Assembly: GCF_001485215.1 (NCBI RefSeq)
Contig: NZ_BBWW01000001.1
Location: 1,984,001 to 2,048,000 of the forward strand
DNA: 64,000 nt
Source: Leptolyngbya sp. NIES-2104
GTDB lineage: Bacteria; Cyanobacteriota; Cyanobacteriia; Leptolyngbyales; Leptolyngbyaceae
Reading direction: 5' to 3'
Below the pieces are notes generated by a model, which was not told where the DNA came from, did not search any database, and saw only the letters and a program-made list of their open reading frames with translations. How positions within the stretch are numbered: position 1 is the first letter of the stretch; each line of letters starts with the position of its first letter. Position numbers and translations under genes: made by a program. Shown piece after piece: positions 45,393 to 52,563 of this stretch.

Positions 45393-46796
45393 ATGTTGAC
45401 ACTAAAATCAGTAAACTTTGAGCAACGAGAATTCCAGATTCATCAGCTTGAAAAATCTCACCCCGAACAAACCGAATGGGTCATCGGACGGCATACGACT
45501 TGTGATCTGGTGCTTGCGAGTCCCGAAGTCAGCCGAGTTCATGGACGGATTGTTTATCTAGATAGTTCCTACTACTTTGTTGATGTCGGCAGTGCATCTG
45601 GATCTGTCTTAAATGGTGAGATTATTCCTGTGGAAGAACCGCGTCAACTTCAACTTGGTGATTTACTTCAGCTTGGAGAAACGTTCTTGCACGTTGAAGA
45701 ACTCACTCCTCTAACTGATGTAATGTCGATCGAGCCTTCTAACCAATCTTGGAACAATGAAAATCTCGTTTGTCGCTGTTGTCGCATCATTAACGAAACA
45801 CCGGATGTGAAAACCTTTTGTTTTGTCGCTGAACCTGCGATTCAGTTTGCGTACTTACCCGGTCAGTTTGTCAACATCGAAGTCACGATCGACAATCAAA
45901 CGATCATCCGCCCTTACTCGATTTCTTCGTCTCCGACTCGTCCGTATCATCTGAGCATCACAGTCAAACGTGTTCCTGGCGGGCTGGTTTCTAACTGGCT
46001 ACAGGATCATCTTAAAATTGGCGATCGCGTTAAGCTCATCGGTGGTGCAATGGGTCGCTTTACCTGTGTGCCGAATGTTCCAAAAAAGCTACTGTTCATC
46101 TCTGCGGGAAGTGGTATCACACCGATGATGTCCATGTTGCGCTGGCTGCAAGATACCTTATCGGATTGTGATATTACGTTTCTTCATAGTGCTGCAACTC
46201 CGGAGGATATTATCTTCCGAAAAGAGCTTGAAGCGATCGCGGATCAGATGCCAAATTTGCGCCTTGCGGTCACGATGACTCGAACTCATCAAGCTTGGAT
46301 GGGTCTAATCGGGCGGATTTCTGAATCGATGCTGTCGATCGTTGTACCCGATTTGCTCGATCGCTCCGTTTACGTGTGCGGCTCAGAACAGTTTATGCAA
46401 AGCATTCGCACTCTGTTAGAGAGCATTGGATTTCCCATGCAGAACTATCAGGAGGAAAGCTTTGGGGGTCAATCACTTAAACCCACTATCCAGGTTGAGC
46501 GCAATGGAAAAGGTTCTACTCAAAAGAATTCGGCTTCCATCCTTCACTTTACTGAGTCAGACCAGCAAGTCTTGATCGAGCATGATACTCCGATTTTAGA
46601 AATTGCAGAACAAGCAGGAGTACAGATCCGCCATGCTTGTCGGGCAGGGGCTTGTGGAATGTGTAAAGTCAAAGTTCGCAAAGGGGAAGTTCGATATGAA
46701 ACTTCTCCGACTGCATTATCGATCGCAGATCAAGAAGCGGGATATGCTCTTTGCTGTGTTGCTTATCCAGTGGACTCTTTAGAAGTTGAGGCTTAA
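45393..46796 (+). CDS. FHA domain-flavin reductase-2Fe-2S ferredoxin fusion
   Basis: A 467-residue three-part protein. FHA domain (about 25-105): IGRHTTCDLVLASPEVSRVHG and SGSVLNGEII hold the phosphothreonine-binding residues. Ferredoxin-NADP reductase module (about 125-340): RPYSISSSPTRP for FAD, ISAGSGITPMMSMLRWL and VCGSEQFMQ for NAD(P). C-terminal plant-type 2Fe-2S domain (about 385-467) with ligands HACRAGACGMCK and the last Cys in YALCCVAYP. The reductase-ferredoxin part resembles Hcr-like/HmpA-like electron donors; an N-terminal FHA domain is unusual. It lies after the membrane polyferredoxin and near a Ser/Thr kinase that could phosphorylate its FHA partner. Confidence 0.92.
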   Translation: MLTLKSVNFEQREFQIHQLEKSHPEQTEWVIGRHTTCDLVLASPEVSRVHGRIVYLDSSYYFVDVGSASGSVLNGEIIPVEEPRQLQLGDLLQLGETFLHVEELTPLTDVMSIEPSNQSWNNENLVCRCCRIINETPDVKTFCFVAEPAIQFAYLPGQFVNIEVTIDNQTIIRPYSISSSPTRPYHLSITVKRVPGGLVSNWLQDHLKIGDRVKLIGGAMGRFTCVPNVPKKLLFISAGSGITPMMSMLRWLQDTLSDCDITFLHSAATPEDIIFRKELEAIADQMPNLRLAVTMTRTHQAWMGLIGRISESMLSIVVPDLLDRSVYVCGSEQFMQSIRTLLESIGFPMQNYQEESFGGQSLKPTIQVERNGKGSTQKNSASILHFTESDQQVLIEHDTPILEIAEQAGVQIRHACRAGACGMCKVKVRKGEVRYETSPTALSIADQEAGYALCCVAYPVDSLEVEA

Positions 46797-47281
46797 TTAT
46801 CTAAGAAGCGATACATTACATAAGCATCAACGTATCCAAGAGTTTTGTGATGAAATGATTTGGGTAAGGTTCCAACGATCGAGAATCCTAGCTTCTGCCA
46901 CAAGGCAACAGCGGCATGATTCGTACTCACCACAAAGTTAAACTGTATCGCTAAGTACCCTAACCGCTTTGCTTCTTGAAGGCAGTGAATTCCCATTGCT
47001 TTGCCAATTCCTTGACCGTGACAATTTGGATCAACCATAAAACTAGCATTCGCAACATGCGATCCGAGATCTCTTTGATTCGGAACTATCTTGTACATTC
47101 CGACAATTTGACCTGCTGTTTCTGCGACGTAAGCTGTGACTCCTGCTCCAAACCAGTAGGAGAACGCATCTTCGCGGCTCGTATCGGGAGCGAAAACATA
47201 GGTATCACCGGGTTCGATCACGGTCTTGAAGATTGTCCAGATTGAGGTGAAGTCGGTGTCGATCGCTTTCCGAATCAGCAT
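46793..47281 (-). CDS. GNAT-family N-acetyltransferase
   Basis: 162 residues, a single GNAT domain: MLIRKAIDTDFTSIWTIF at the N-terminus, acetyl-CoA loop ANASFMVDPNCHGQGIGKAMG, and LWQKLGFSIVGTLP. Resembles the phosphinothricin/L-amino acid acetyltransferase-like group; substrate unknown. ATG 47281 puts the conserved start at residue 1; longer upstream frames run into the antitoxin-like gene. It overlaps the 3' end of the convergent FHA-reductase gene by 4 bp and is 25 bp from the antitoxin-like gene. Confidence 0.88.
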   Translation of the reverse strand: MLIRKAIDTDFTSIWTIFKTVIEPGDTYVFAPDTSREDAFSYWFGAGVTAYVAETAGQIVGMYKIVPNQRDLGSHVANASFMVDPNCHGQGIGKAMGIHCLQEAKRLGYLAIQFNFVVSTNHAAVALWQKLGFSIVGTLPKSFHHKTLGYVDAYVMYRFLDN

Positions 47282-47306
47282 TGTTGAAAATCTGCAACTG
47301 CTTGCA

Positions 47307-47537
47307 TCATAAATTTTCGCCAAGATTCGCATACATTTCTTGACGAGTTTGATTAATTTCTGATTTGGAGGGAGCCTTTCCAAGTTTTGCCAAAACTCCG
47401 AATGAGGAGATTTTCGAGGGCTGTGATCGACTTAACTTCGTCAAATCCATTTCTGCTATTAACTGTTGAACTAGGCGCAGTTTATCGATTTCTGAAAGCT
47501 GATTCACAACGGTTAAAACTTGCTCTAATGTTGTCAT
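47307..47537 (-). CDS. Orphan antitoxin-like small protein
   Basis: 76 residues beginning TTLEQVLTVVNQLSEIDKLRLVQQ, a helix pair typical of cyanobacterial VapB/DUF2281-like antitoxins, with a basic, flexible tail. No PIN or RelE toxin is adjacent. The ATG lies one base after the argS stop (TAA-A-ATG), so it is translated with argS, and the GNAT gene follows. It could be an orphaned antitoxin or an unrelated small regulator. Confidence 0.6.
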   Translation of the reverse strand: MTTLEQVLTVVNQLSEIDKLRLVQQLIAEMDLTKLSRSQPSKISSFGVLAKLGKAPSKSEINQTRQEMYANLGENL

Positions 47538-47538
47538 T

Positions 47539-49296
47539 TTACATTCTCTCCAATACCTGAATTCCCAGCAACGATAATCCGAGCTTCAGAGTTCTAGCTG
47601 TCAAATCACACAATACCAATCGAGAAGTTCGAGAGGGTTCTTCCGCTTGTAGAACAGGAACACGATCGTAAAACACATTATATTTCTGACTCAGTTGGAA
47701 CAAATAATCACACAACTGATTCGGAAATAGATCTTGCTCAACTTCCGATAAAACAGTACTAAACTGGAGCAGATATTTTGCTAAAGCTAACTCTGCTTCA
47801 TGTTCTAGCGCCAATTGAACATTAGAACCAAGTTGACTAAAATCAATGCCACCTTTACGACTGATGCCTTGAATTCGAGCATAGGCATACAACATATAAG
47901 GTGCTGTATTGCCTCGTAGTGCCAACATCTTATCGAAGCTGAAGATGTAGTTACTGGTACGATTCTGGCTCAAGTCAGCATATTTGACAGCACTAATACC
48001 AACCGTTTTGGCAACATGATTGATAAAATCTTCGGTTTCATGTCGATCGTCGTTTGCAAGTTGAGTTTCTAAATCGGCTTTTGCTCGATCGATCGCTTCA
48101 TCTAGCAAATCCCGCAGTCGAACCGTATCTCCCGATCGCGTTTTTAACTTCTTCCCATCCTCACCCTGCACCAATCCAAACGGCACATGAACGACTTCCA
48201 ACGTATCGGGAATCCATCCCGCTCGACGGGCAACTTGGAAGACTTGAGCAAAGTGATTCGCTTGTCCAGCATCGGTAATGTAAATTAAGCGATCGGCATG
48301 ATCTTGCTGTACCCGATACCGAATTGCTGCTAAATCAGTCGTCGCATAGTTATAACCCCCATCCGACTTTTGAATAATCAAAGGCAACGGATTACCTTCA
48401 CGATTGGTAAAGCCTTCGAGAAACACACATTTCGCGCCTTGATCTTCTACCAGCAAGCCAGATTTTTCTAAGTCTTCGACCACTTGCGGCAGAAGTGGAT
48501 TGTAAAAAGACTCTCCCCGTTCTGTGATGTGAATGTCTAGCAGATCATAGATGATCTGAAATTCTCGACGAGATTGATCACATAACAATCGCCAAGCCTT
48601 TAAAGTATCTTCTGCACCCGATTGCAATCGCACTACTTCTTGACGCGATTTCTCCTGAAACTCTGAATCTTCATCAAATCGCTGTTTCGCCTTTTTATAA
48701 AACGCTACTAAATCACCCAAATCTAGAGCATCTGCGGTGGTGAGTGCTTCCGGTGCAACTTCTCTGAGATAGGTGATTAACATTCCGAACTGAGTGCCCC
48801 AATCTCCGACATGGTTGAGGCGTAATACGTCGTGTCCTTGAAATTCTAGAATTCGGGAGATTGAATCACCGATGATCGTCGATCGCAAATGTCCAACGTG
48901 CATTTCTTTCGCAATATTCGGACTGGAGAAATCAACAATCACTTTTTTCGGATCTTTGACAGGTGGAATTCCTAAGCGTGAATCACCCGCCATTTCGCTC
49001 AATTGCGCCTGAAGATAAGCGGGTTTCAGCGTCAGATTAATGAATCCAGGACCCGCGATCGACGGTGCTTCACACAGATCATCAATCTGCAAATTCTCCA
49101 TAATTTGTTGTGCGATCGCTCTTGGCTGCTGACCCAATCGTTTCGCCAACGACATCGCCACATTCGCCTGATAATCCCCAAACTTCGGATTACTTGTTGG
49201 AACCAGCATCGGGTCGGTTCCTGCCCACTCAGCCCCAAACGCCGACACCAACGCGGCTTCCAAGCGATTTTTTAATTCAGCGACGGTTGCGTTCAT
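47539..49296 (-). CDS. argS: Arginyl-tRNA synthetase
   Basis: 585 residues, class Ia synthetase, full length. N-terminal Add-1 domain, the HIGH-equivalent motif in [20 protein letters not shown] (about 128-147), the ArgS-type region [21 protein letters not shown] replacing canonical KMSKS, and a C-terminal DALR anticodon-binding domain (about 460-585) ending with [10 protein letters not shown]. The stop codon is followed after one base by the start of a small antitoxin-like gene. Confidence 0.97.
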   Translation of the reverse strand: MNATVAELKNRLEAALVSAFGAEWAGTDPMLVPTSNPKFGDYQANVAMSLAKRLGQQPRAIAQQIMENLQIDDLCEAPSIAGPGFINLTLKPAYLQAQLSEMAGDSRLGIPPVKDPKKVIVDFSSPNIAKEMHVGHLRSTIIGDSISRILEFQGHDVLRLNHVGDWGTQFGMLITYLREVAPEALTTADALDLGDLVAFYKKAKQRFDEDSEFQEKSRQEVVRLQSGAEDTLKAWRLLCDQSRREFQIIYDLLDIHITERGESFYNPLLPQVVEDLEKSGLLVEDQGAKCVFLEGFTNREGNPLPLIIQKSDGGYNYATTDLAAIRYRVQQDHADRLIYITDAGQANHFAQVFQVARRAGWIPDTLEVVHVPFGLVQGEDGKKLKTRSGDTVRLRDLLDEAIDRAKADLETQLANDDRHETEDFINHVAKTVGISAVKYADLSQNRTSNYIFSFDKMLALRGNTAPYMLYAYARIQGISRKGGIDFSQLGSNVQLALEHEAELALAKYLLQFSTVLSEVEQDLFPNQLCDYLFQLSQKYNVFYDRVPVLQAEEPSRTSRLVLCDLTARTLKLGLSLLGIQVLERM

Positions 49297-49495
49297 ATTT
49301 CCTCAGCCTTACAGCGCGTCCTTCTAGGATAGCGACCCAACCTATTTATGATTCAGTACTGTGCTCGTTTAGGCAAGAGAAGCGGGGTAAATTTCAATTT
49401 TTATTCCCGAAAAATCACGAAGTTGCTGTTCGGAAAAATCGGGAATGCTAGGGAAGCAATTTACAACAGTCGTTAATCTGTAAGGGATGCTCTCA

Positions 49496-50281
49496 ATGCC
49501 GCTGACCCTCCGAATTGAAACCAATACCGTTCTCAAGCGTAAACCGATTCAATCGTCTGAACTGCCCGAAGACCAAAAGCAACCGATCGAAGCGGGTCGA
49601 GAATTTCAAATTGATTCGTATACTATCGATCGAGGTCATGTCCGCTGCTTTTTCAGCAAAGACACATTCAAAGATACGAATGTCTGGTACGCCTTTGGTA
49701 AGCACGTCAAGATTTTTCGCGAAACGCAAGTTTTCCCCCGCACGCTTCCCGCCAAAATCAAGCTGGAAATTCCTTACAAGTCGCAGCGGGACAATGTTCT
49801 AAATCCAGACGGCGCTTGTAATGTCACCTCGATCGCGATGTGTTTGCGCTATCTTGGAGCCGCTCGCAAAGAAATGGCGGGACAATTCGAGGATGAACTG
49901 TATAACTATGCCACTCGTCGGGGTTACAGTCGCCACAATCCGTATGATTTAGTCAAGATTGTTCAAGACTATGGAATGCGCGATGAGTTTAGAACCGATG
50001 CCACGATCGAACAAGTGCGCTCCTGGTTAGCGGATAGCAATCCGGTTGTGATTCATGGCTATTTCACCGATTTTGGTCACATTGTTGCGGTCGTTGGCTA
50101 CGACGAACTCGGCTTTTCAGTTCACGATCCATATGGAGAATGGTTTTGGTGGGGCTACGACCTCAACGATCCAAGCGGCAACAACAACAAAGGTGAGTCG
50201 CTGCACTACTCCTATACGATGATCGAGCGTTTGTGCATCCCAGATGGTAATTTCTGGGTTCATTTCATCTCCAAACCTTGA
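49496..50281 (+). CDS. C39-like cysteine peptidase
   Basis: About 261 residues. The C-terminal papain-like C39_2 domain (about 95-260) has NPDGACNVTSIAMCLRYLG (catalytic Cys, about residue 106), and FGHIVAVVGYDELGFSVHDPYG with the catalytic His and Asp. The N-terminal part (about 1-90) is an SH3-like domain (LRIETNTVLKRKPIQSSELP). No signal peptide is seen. ATG 49496 has AAGGG nine bases upstream; ATG 49487 is possible. Probable peptidase or amidase of unknown substrate, possibly peptidoglycan or peptides. Confidence 0.85.
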   Translation: MPLTLRIETNTVLKRKPIQSSELPEDQKQPIEAGREFQIDSYTIDRGHVRCFFSKDTFKDTNVWYAFGKHVKIFRETQVFPRTLPAKIKLEIPYKSQRDNVLNPDGACNVTSIAMCLRYLGAARKEMAGQFEDELYNYATRRGYSRHNPYDLVKIVQDYGMRDEFRTDATIEQVRSWLADSNPVVIHGYFTDFGHIVAVVGYDELGFSVHDPYGEWFWWGYDLNDPSGNNNKGESLHYSYTMIERLCIPDGNFWVHFISKP

Positions 50282-50409
50282 TTTTTGTGTTAGCGTCTCC
50301 AATAGGGAAGAAACAAAGGTTTCTGTAGCGGTTTCGGTTCTCAATGCCGAACTGTCACGCGATCGATTCGATGCCAGCGTGTGTCACAGTGCCAGAGATT
50401 TAACCCGCT

Positions 50410-50481
50410 GTTTGATTAGCTCAATTGGAAGAGCAATCGACTGAAATCGATGCGTTACAGGTTCGAGTCCTGTATCAAACA
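50410..50481 (+). tRNA. tRNA-like sequence, Phe(GAA)-type, six-base anticodon loop
   Basis: Acceptor GTTTGAT/ATCAAAC (7 bp, perfect), D arm GCTC/GAGC with AATTGGAA loop, anticodon stem ATCGA/TCGAT, T arm ACAGG-TTCGAGT-CCTGT, discriminator A. The anticodon loop is CTGAAA (six bases), so it is one base short of standard. It differs from a normal cyanobacterial tRNA-Phe in every stem. Confidence 0.5.
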
Positions 50482-50483
50482 CC

Positions 50484-50560
50484 CGAAAGTTAGCCCAATC
50501 GGAAGAGGCAATCGACTGAACATCGATCGGATGCAGGTTCAACTCCTGCACTTTCTACCA
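50484..50560 (+). tRNA. tRNA-like sequence, apparent GAA anticodon, encoded CCA
   Basis: Acceptor CGAAAGT/ACTTTCT (6 of 7 pairs), weak D arm GCCC/GAGGC, anticodon stem ATCGA/TCGAT with seven-base loop CTGAACA (anticodon GAA, unusual C37), T arm GCAGG-TTCAACT-CCTGC, then A and CCA. It starts three bases after the previous copy. Confidence 0.5.
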
Positions 50561-50577
50561 CCCCGCCCTAGGTTATC

Positions 50578-50656
50578 GGGCAGCAGTTCGCCAAACTGAC
50601 ACTTCTGGTAAAGGGAGAAATCCCTGTGGTTCGACTCCACATTACTCTACTGCCCC
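50578..50656 (+). other. Degenerate tRNA-like sequence
   Basis: GGGCAG (50578) pairs with CTGCCC (50650-50655). A T-arm-like TGTGG-TTCGACT-CCACA (50624-50641) and a CAGTT/AACTG hairpin are present, but about eight extra bases separate the T arm from the acceptor strand and no normal anticodon arm is visible. Confidence 0.35.
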
Positions 50657-50910
50657 GCAAGGTTCGTGTTCGGCTGAATCAACCCGATTCAGCAACAGTT
50701 GAAAGGCTTGTGCGATCGTCGTTTCCTTTTCGCTTGAGTATGTCTCTGCTTTGAATTGCTTGCAGTTCGTAGCACAGCGTATCTGAGGGATGGCTCTCTT
50801 AATCCAGCGTCCAGAGCGCGATCGCCCGCTCTGGATCTGTGAACACAAATCTTGTGGGGTTTTCAATTTTTGATGTAGTATATGTAGTATGACGAGCGGG
50901 TCAATAGACG

Positions 50911-52446
50911 ATGTTCAAAACGTTTTATATCAAAGAGAGCGATCGCGGTGTTTTATACTACCGCGATGATTTCCAGCAAATCCTACAGCCCGGAACCTAT
51001 CGCCGTTCGTGGGCGACTCGCTGGCGCGTGGTGAATTACGATCTAGCTCAACCCGAAGCGAAAATTCCCAACTTAGAATTTCTTTTACGATCGCATCGTG
51101 CTGAACTTGAGGCGCACTTAGTTGTAGTACAAACTGCGTTCAATGAGGTCGCGCTCGTGAAAGCGGGACAACAGTGGATTAGTGTCGCTCCGAATCAATT
51201 AAAGGCGTTTTGGCGCGGGTTTGCTGAAGTAGAAGTTCACCGTTTCAACTTAGATCAACAGCTTGAACTCCCGATCGCATTAGTTCAACAAGTCCGAGGA
51301 ATTGCGATCGACAATCTTCTAAAAATCCAAGTTTCCGAAGCTGAAATTGGCTTGCTCTATGTGCAAGATAACTTTGTGCGTCCGCTCGAATCGGGAGAAT
51401 ATGCGTTCTGGACATTTAACCGCAAAATTCAAGTACGATCGCTCAGCAAAATTGTTCCGAATCCTCAGTTTCCCTTAGTCGATGTCCTGATTGATCAGCA
51501 TCCTGACTTTGTGACAACTTATTGTGAGTTAGTGCAACTAAGCAGCAATCAAACTGCGATCGTGCGCTATCAATCGAAAGCGATCGAACTGGTTCCCCCT
51601 TCAAGCCGCAAGCTCTTTTGGAAAGGTGTCGAAATTGAAATCGTAGACATTGAAGCCGAACCGAAACTACCTGTACGACTGGTGAAAGAACTAGTCACAG
51701 GCTCGATCGAGGTATCAATGCTCAGTCACGAATCGCTGCACACATTAGAAGTTCCAGCACAGCACATTGGACTGCTCTACCTCGATAGTGTGCTTCAAGA
51801 ACCACTGACGGCAGGAACACATACTTGGTGGAAATTTGGTCGATCGATTAAAACCGAATCGCTCGATCTTCGCCTGCAATCGATCGAAGTCTCTGGGCAA
51901 GAAATCCTTACCAAAGATAAAGTTCCACTGCGGTTGAATCTCACAGCAGGCTATCGATTTGCTGATCCGATTCGCGCAAAAACAACGCTAGTCGATATTT
52001 CCGGCTTTTTATACAAAGAGCTTCAATTCGGCTTACGGTCTGCGGTCGGAACGCGATCGCTCGATCAATTGCTAGAGGATAAAAGTGCGATCGATACGAC
52101 GATTTCCGACTACATTCGCGCTAAAGTAGTCGATTACGGAATTGAAGTGGAATCGATCGGAGTCAAAGACATTATCTTGCCTGGAGAAATCAAAGCGATT
52201 CTCGGAAAAGTGGTCGAAGCTGAGAAAGCAGCTCAGGCGAATGTGGTGCGTCGTCGGGAAGAAACCGCTGCCACTCGCAGTATGTTAAACACCGCAAAGG
52301 TAATGGAAGATAACCCGGTGGCACTGCGGCTAAAAGAACTCGAAGTGTTAGAGCGCATTGCTGAGAAAATCGAACACATCAATGTAAATGGAGGTTTAGA
52401 AAGCATTCTGACTGAACTAATCCGCATCAAAGGACAACCGAACTAA
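50911..52446 (+). CDS. SPFH/slipin-family protein with triplicated N-terminal module
   Basis: 511 residues. Three copies of a module of roughly 125 residues precede the SPFH domain, each opening with a similar strand: RGVLYYRDDFQQILQPGTY (about 9), IGLLYVQDNFVRPLESGEY (about 147) and IGLLYLDSVLQEPLTAGTH (about 288). The first two also share the end FWRGFAEVEVHRFNLDQQLELP / FWKGVEIEIVDIEAEPKLP (split here). The SPFH/band 7 domain spans about 315-450 (DKVPLRLNLTAGYRFADP, YGIEVESIGVKDIILP), then a coiled coil. No N-terminal TM anchor. The TAA stop abuts a short MITE. Confidence 0.88.
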   Translation: MFKTFYIKESDRGVLYYRDDFQQILQPGTYRRSWATRWRVVNYDLAQPEAKIPNLEFLLRSHRAELEAHLVVVQTAFNEVALVKAGQQWISVAPNQLKAFWRGFAEVEVHRFNLDQQLELPIALVQQVRGIAIDNLLKIQVSEAEIGLLYVQDNFVRPLESGEYAFWTFNRKIQVRSLSKIVPNPQFPLVDVLIDQHPDFVTTYCELVQLSSNQTAIVRYQSKAIELVPPSSRKLFWKGVEIEIVDIEAEPKLPVRLVKELVTGSIEVSMLSHESLHTLEVPAQHIGLLYLDSVLQEPLTAGTHTWWKFGRSIKTESLDLRLQSIEVSGQEILTKDKVPLRLNLTAGYRFADPIRAKTTLVDISGFLYKELQFGLRSAVGTRSLDQLLEDKSAIDTTISDYIRAKVVDYGIEVESIGVKDIILPGEIKAILGKVVEAEKAAQANVVRRREETAATRSMLNTAKVMEDNPVALRLKELEVLERIAEKIEHINVNGGLESILTELIRIKGQPN

Positions 52447-52542
52447 GAGAGTGTCTGAAACGTAATCGTTTGCTGCATCACTTGCCCCGAATTTTATTCC
52501 GGGGCGGGTGAGCGCAATGAACAACACGCTTTCAATACTCTC
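52447..52542. repeat. Short (96 bp) palindromic MITE at the SPFH stop codon, TAA duplication
   Basis: Ends GAGAGTGTCTGAAACG and (reverse complement) GAGAGTATTGAAAGCG; TAA at 52444-52446 (the SPFH stop) and 52543-52545. It keeps one inner hairpin, CCCCGAATTTTATTCCGGGG. Same family as the 200-bp elements, with the AGTC hairpins lost. Confidence 0.8.
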
Positions 52543-52563
52543 TAAGAAACTGCACCATACCCG

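Larger units (their letters stand above)
50282..50910. other. 629-bp gap with a tRNA-like array
   Basis: No convincing protein gene; a 74-codon minus-strand frame at 50642-50866 looks like chance. The segment 50410-50656 holds three tRNA-like sequences, listed separately. The last 200 bp carry a CTGAATC/GATTCAG hairpin near 50674 and an AT-rich stretch before the SPFH gene. Confidence 0.6.

Noticed and set aside
50642-50866. 74-codon minus-strand ORF near the tRNA-like array
   Set aside because: No ribosome-binding site, unusual composition, and overlap with the third tRNA-like unit.
7363-52542. CRISPR interpretation of the dispersed repeats
   Set aside because: The repeats are palindromic, kilobases apart and have transposon ends; there is no regular spacer pattern or cas gene.
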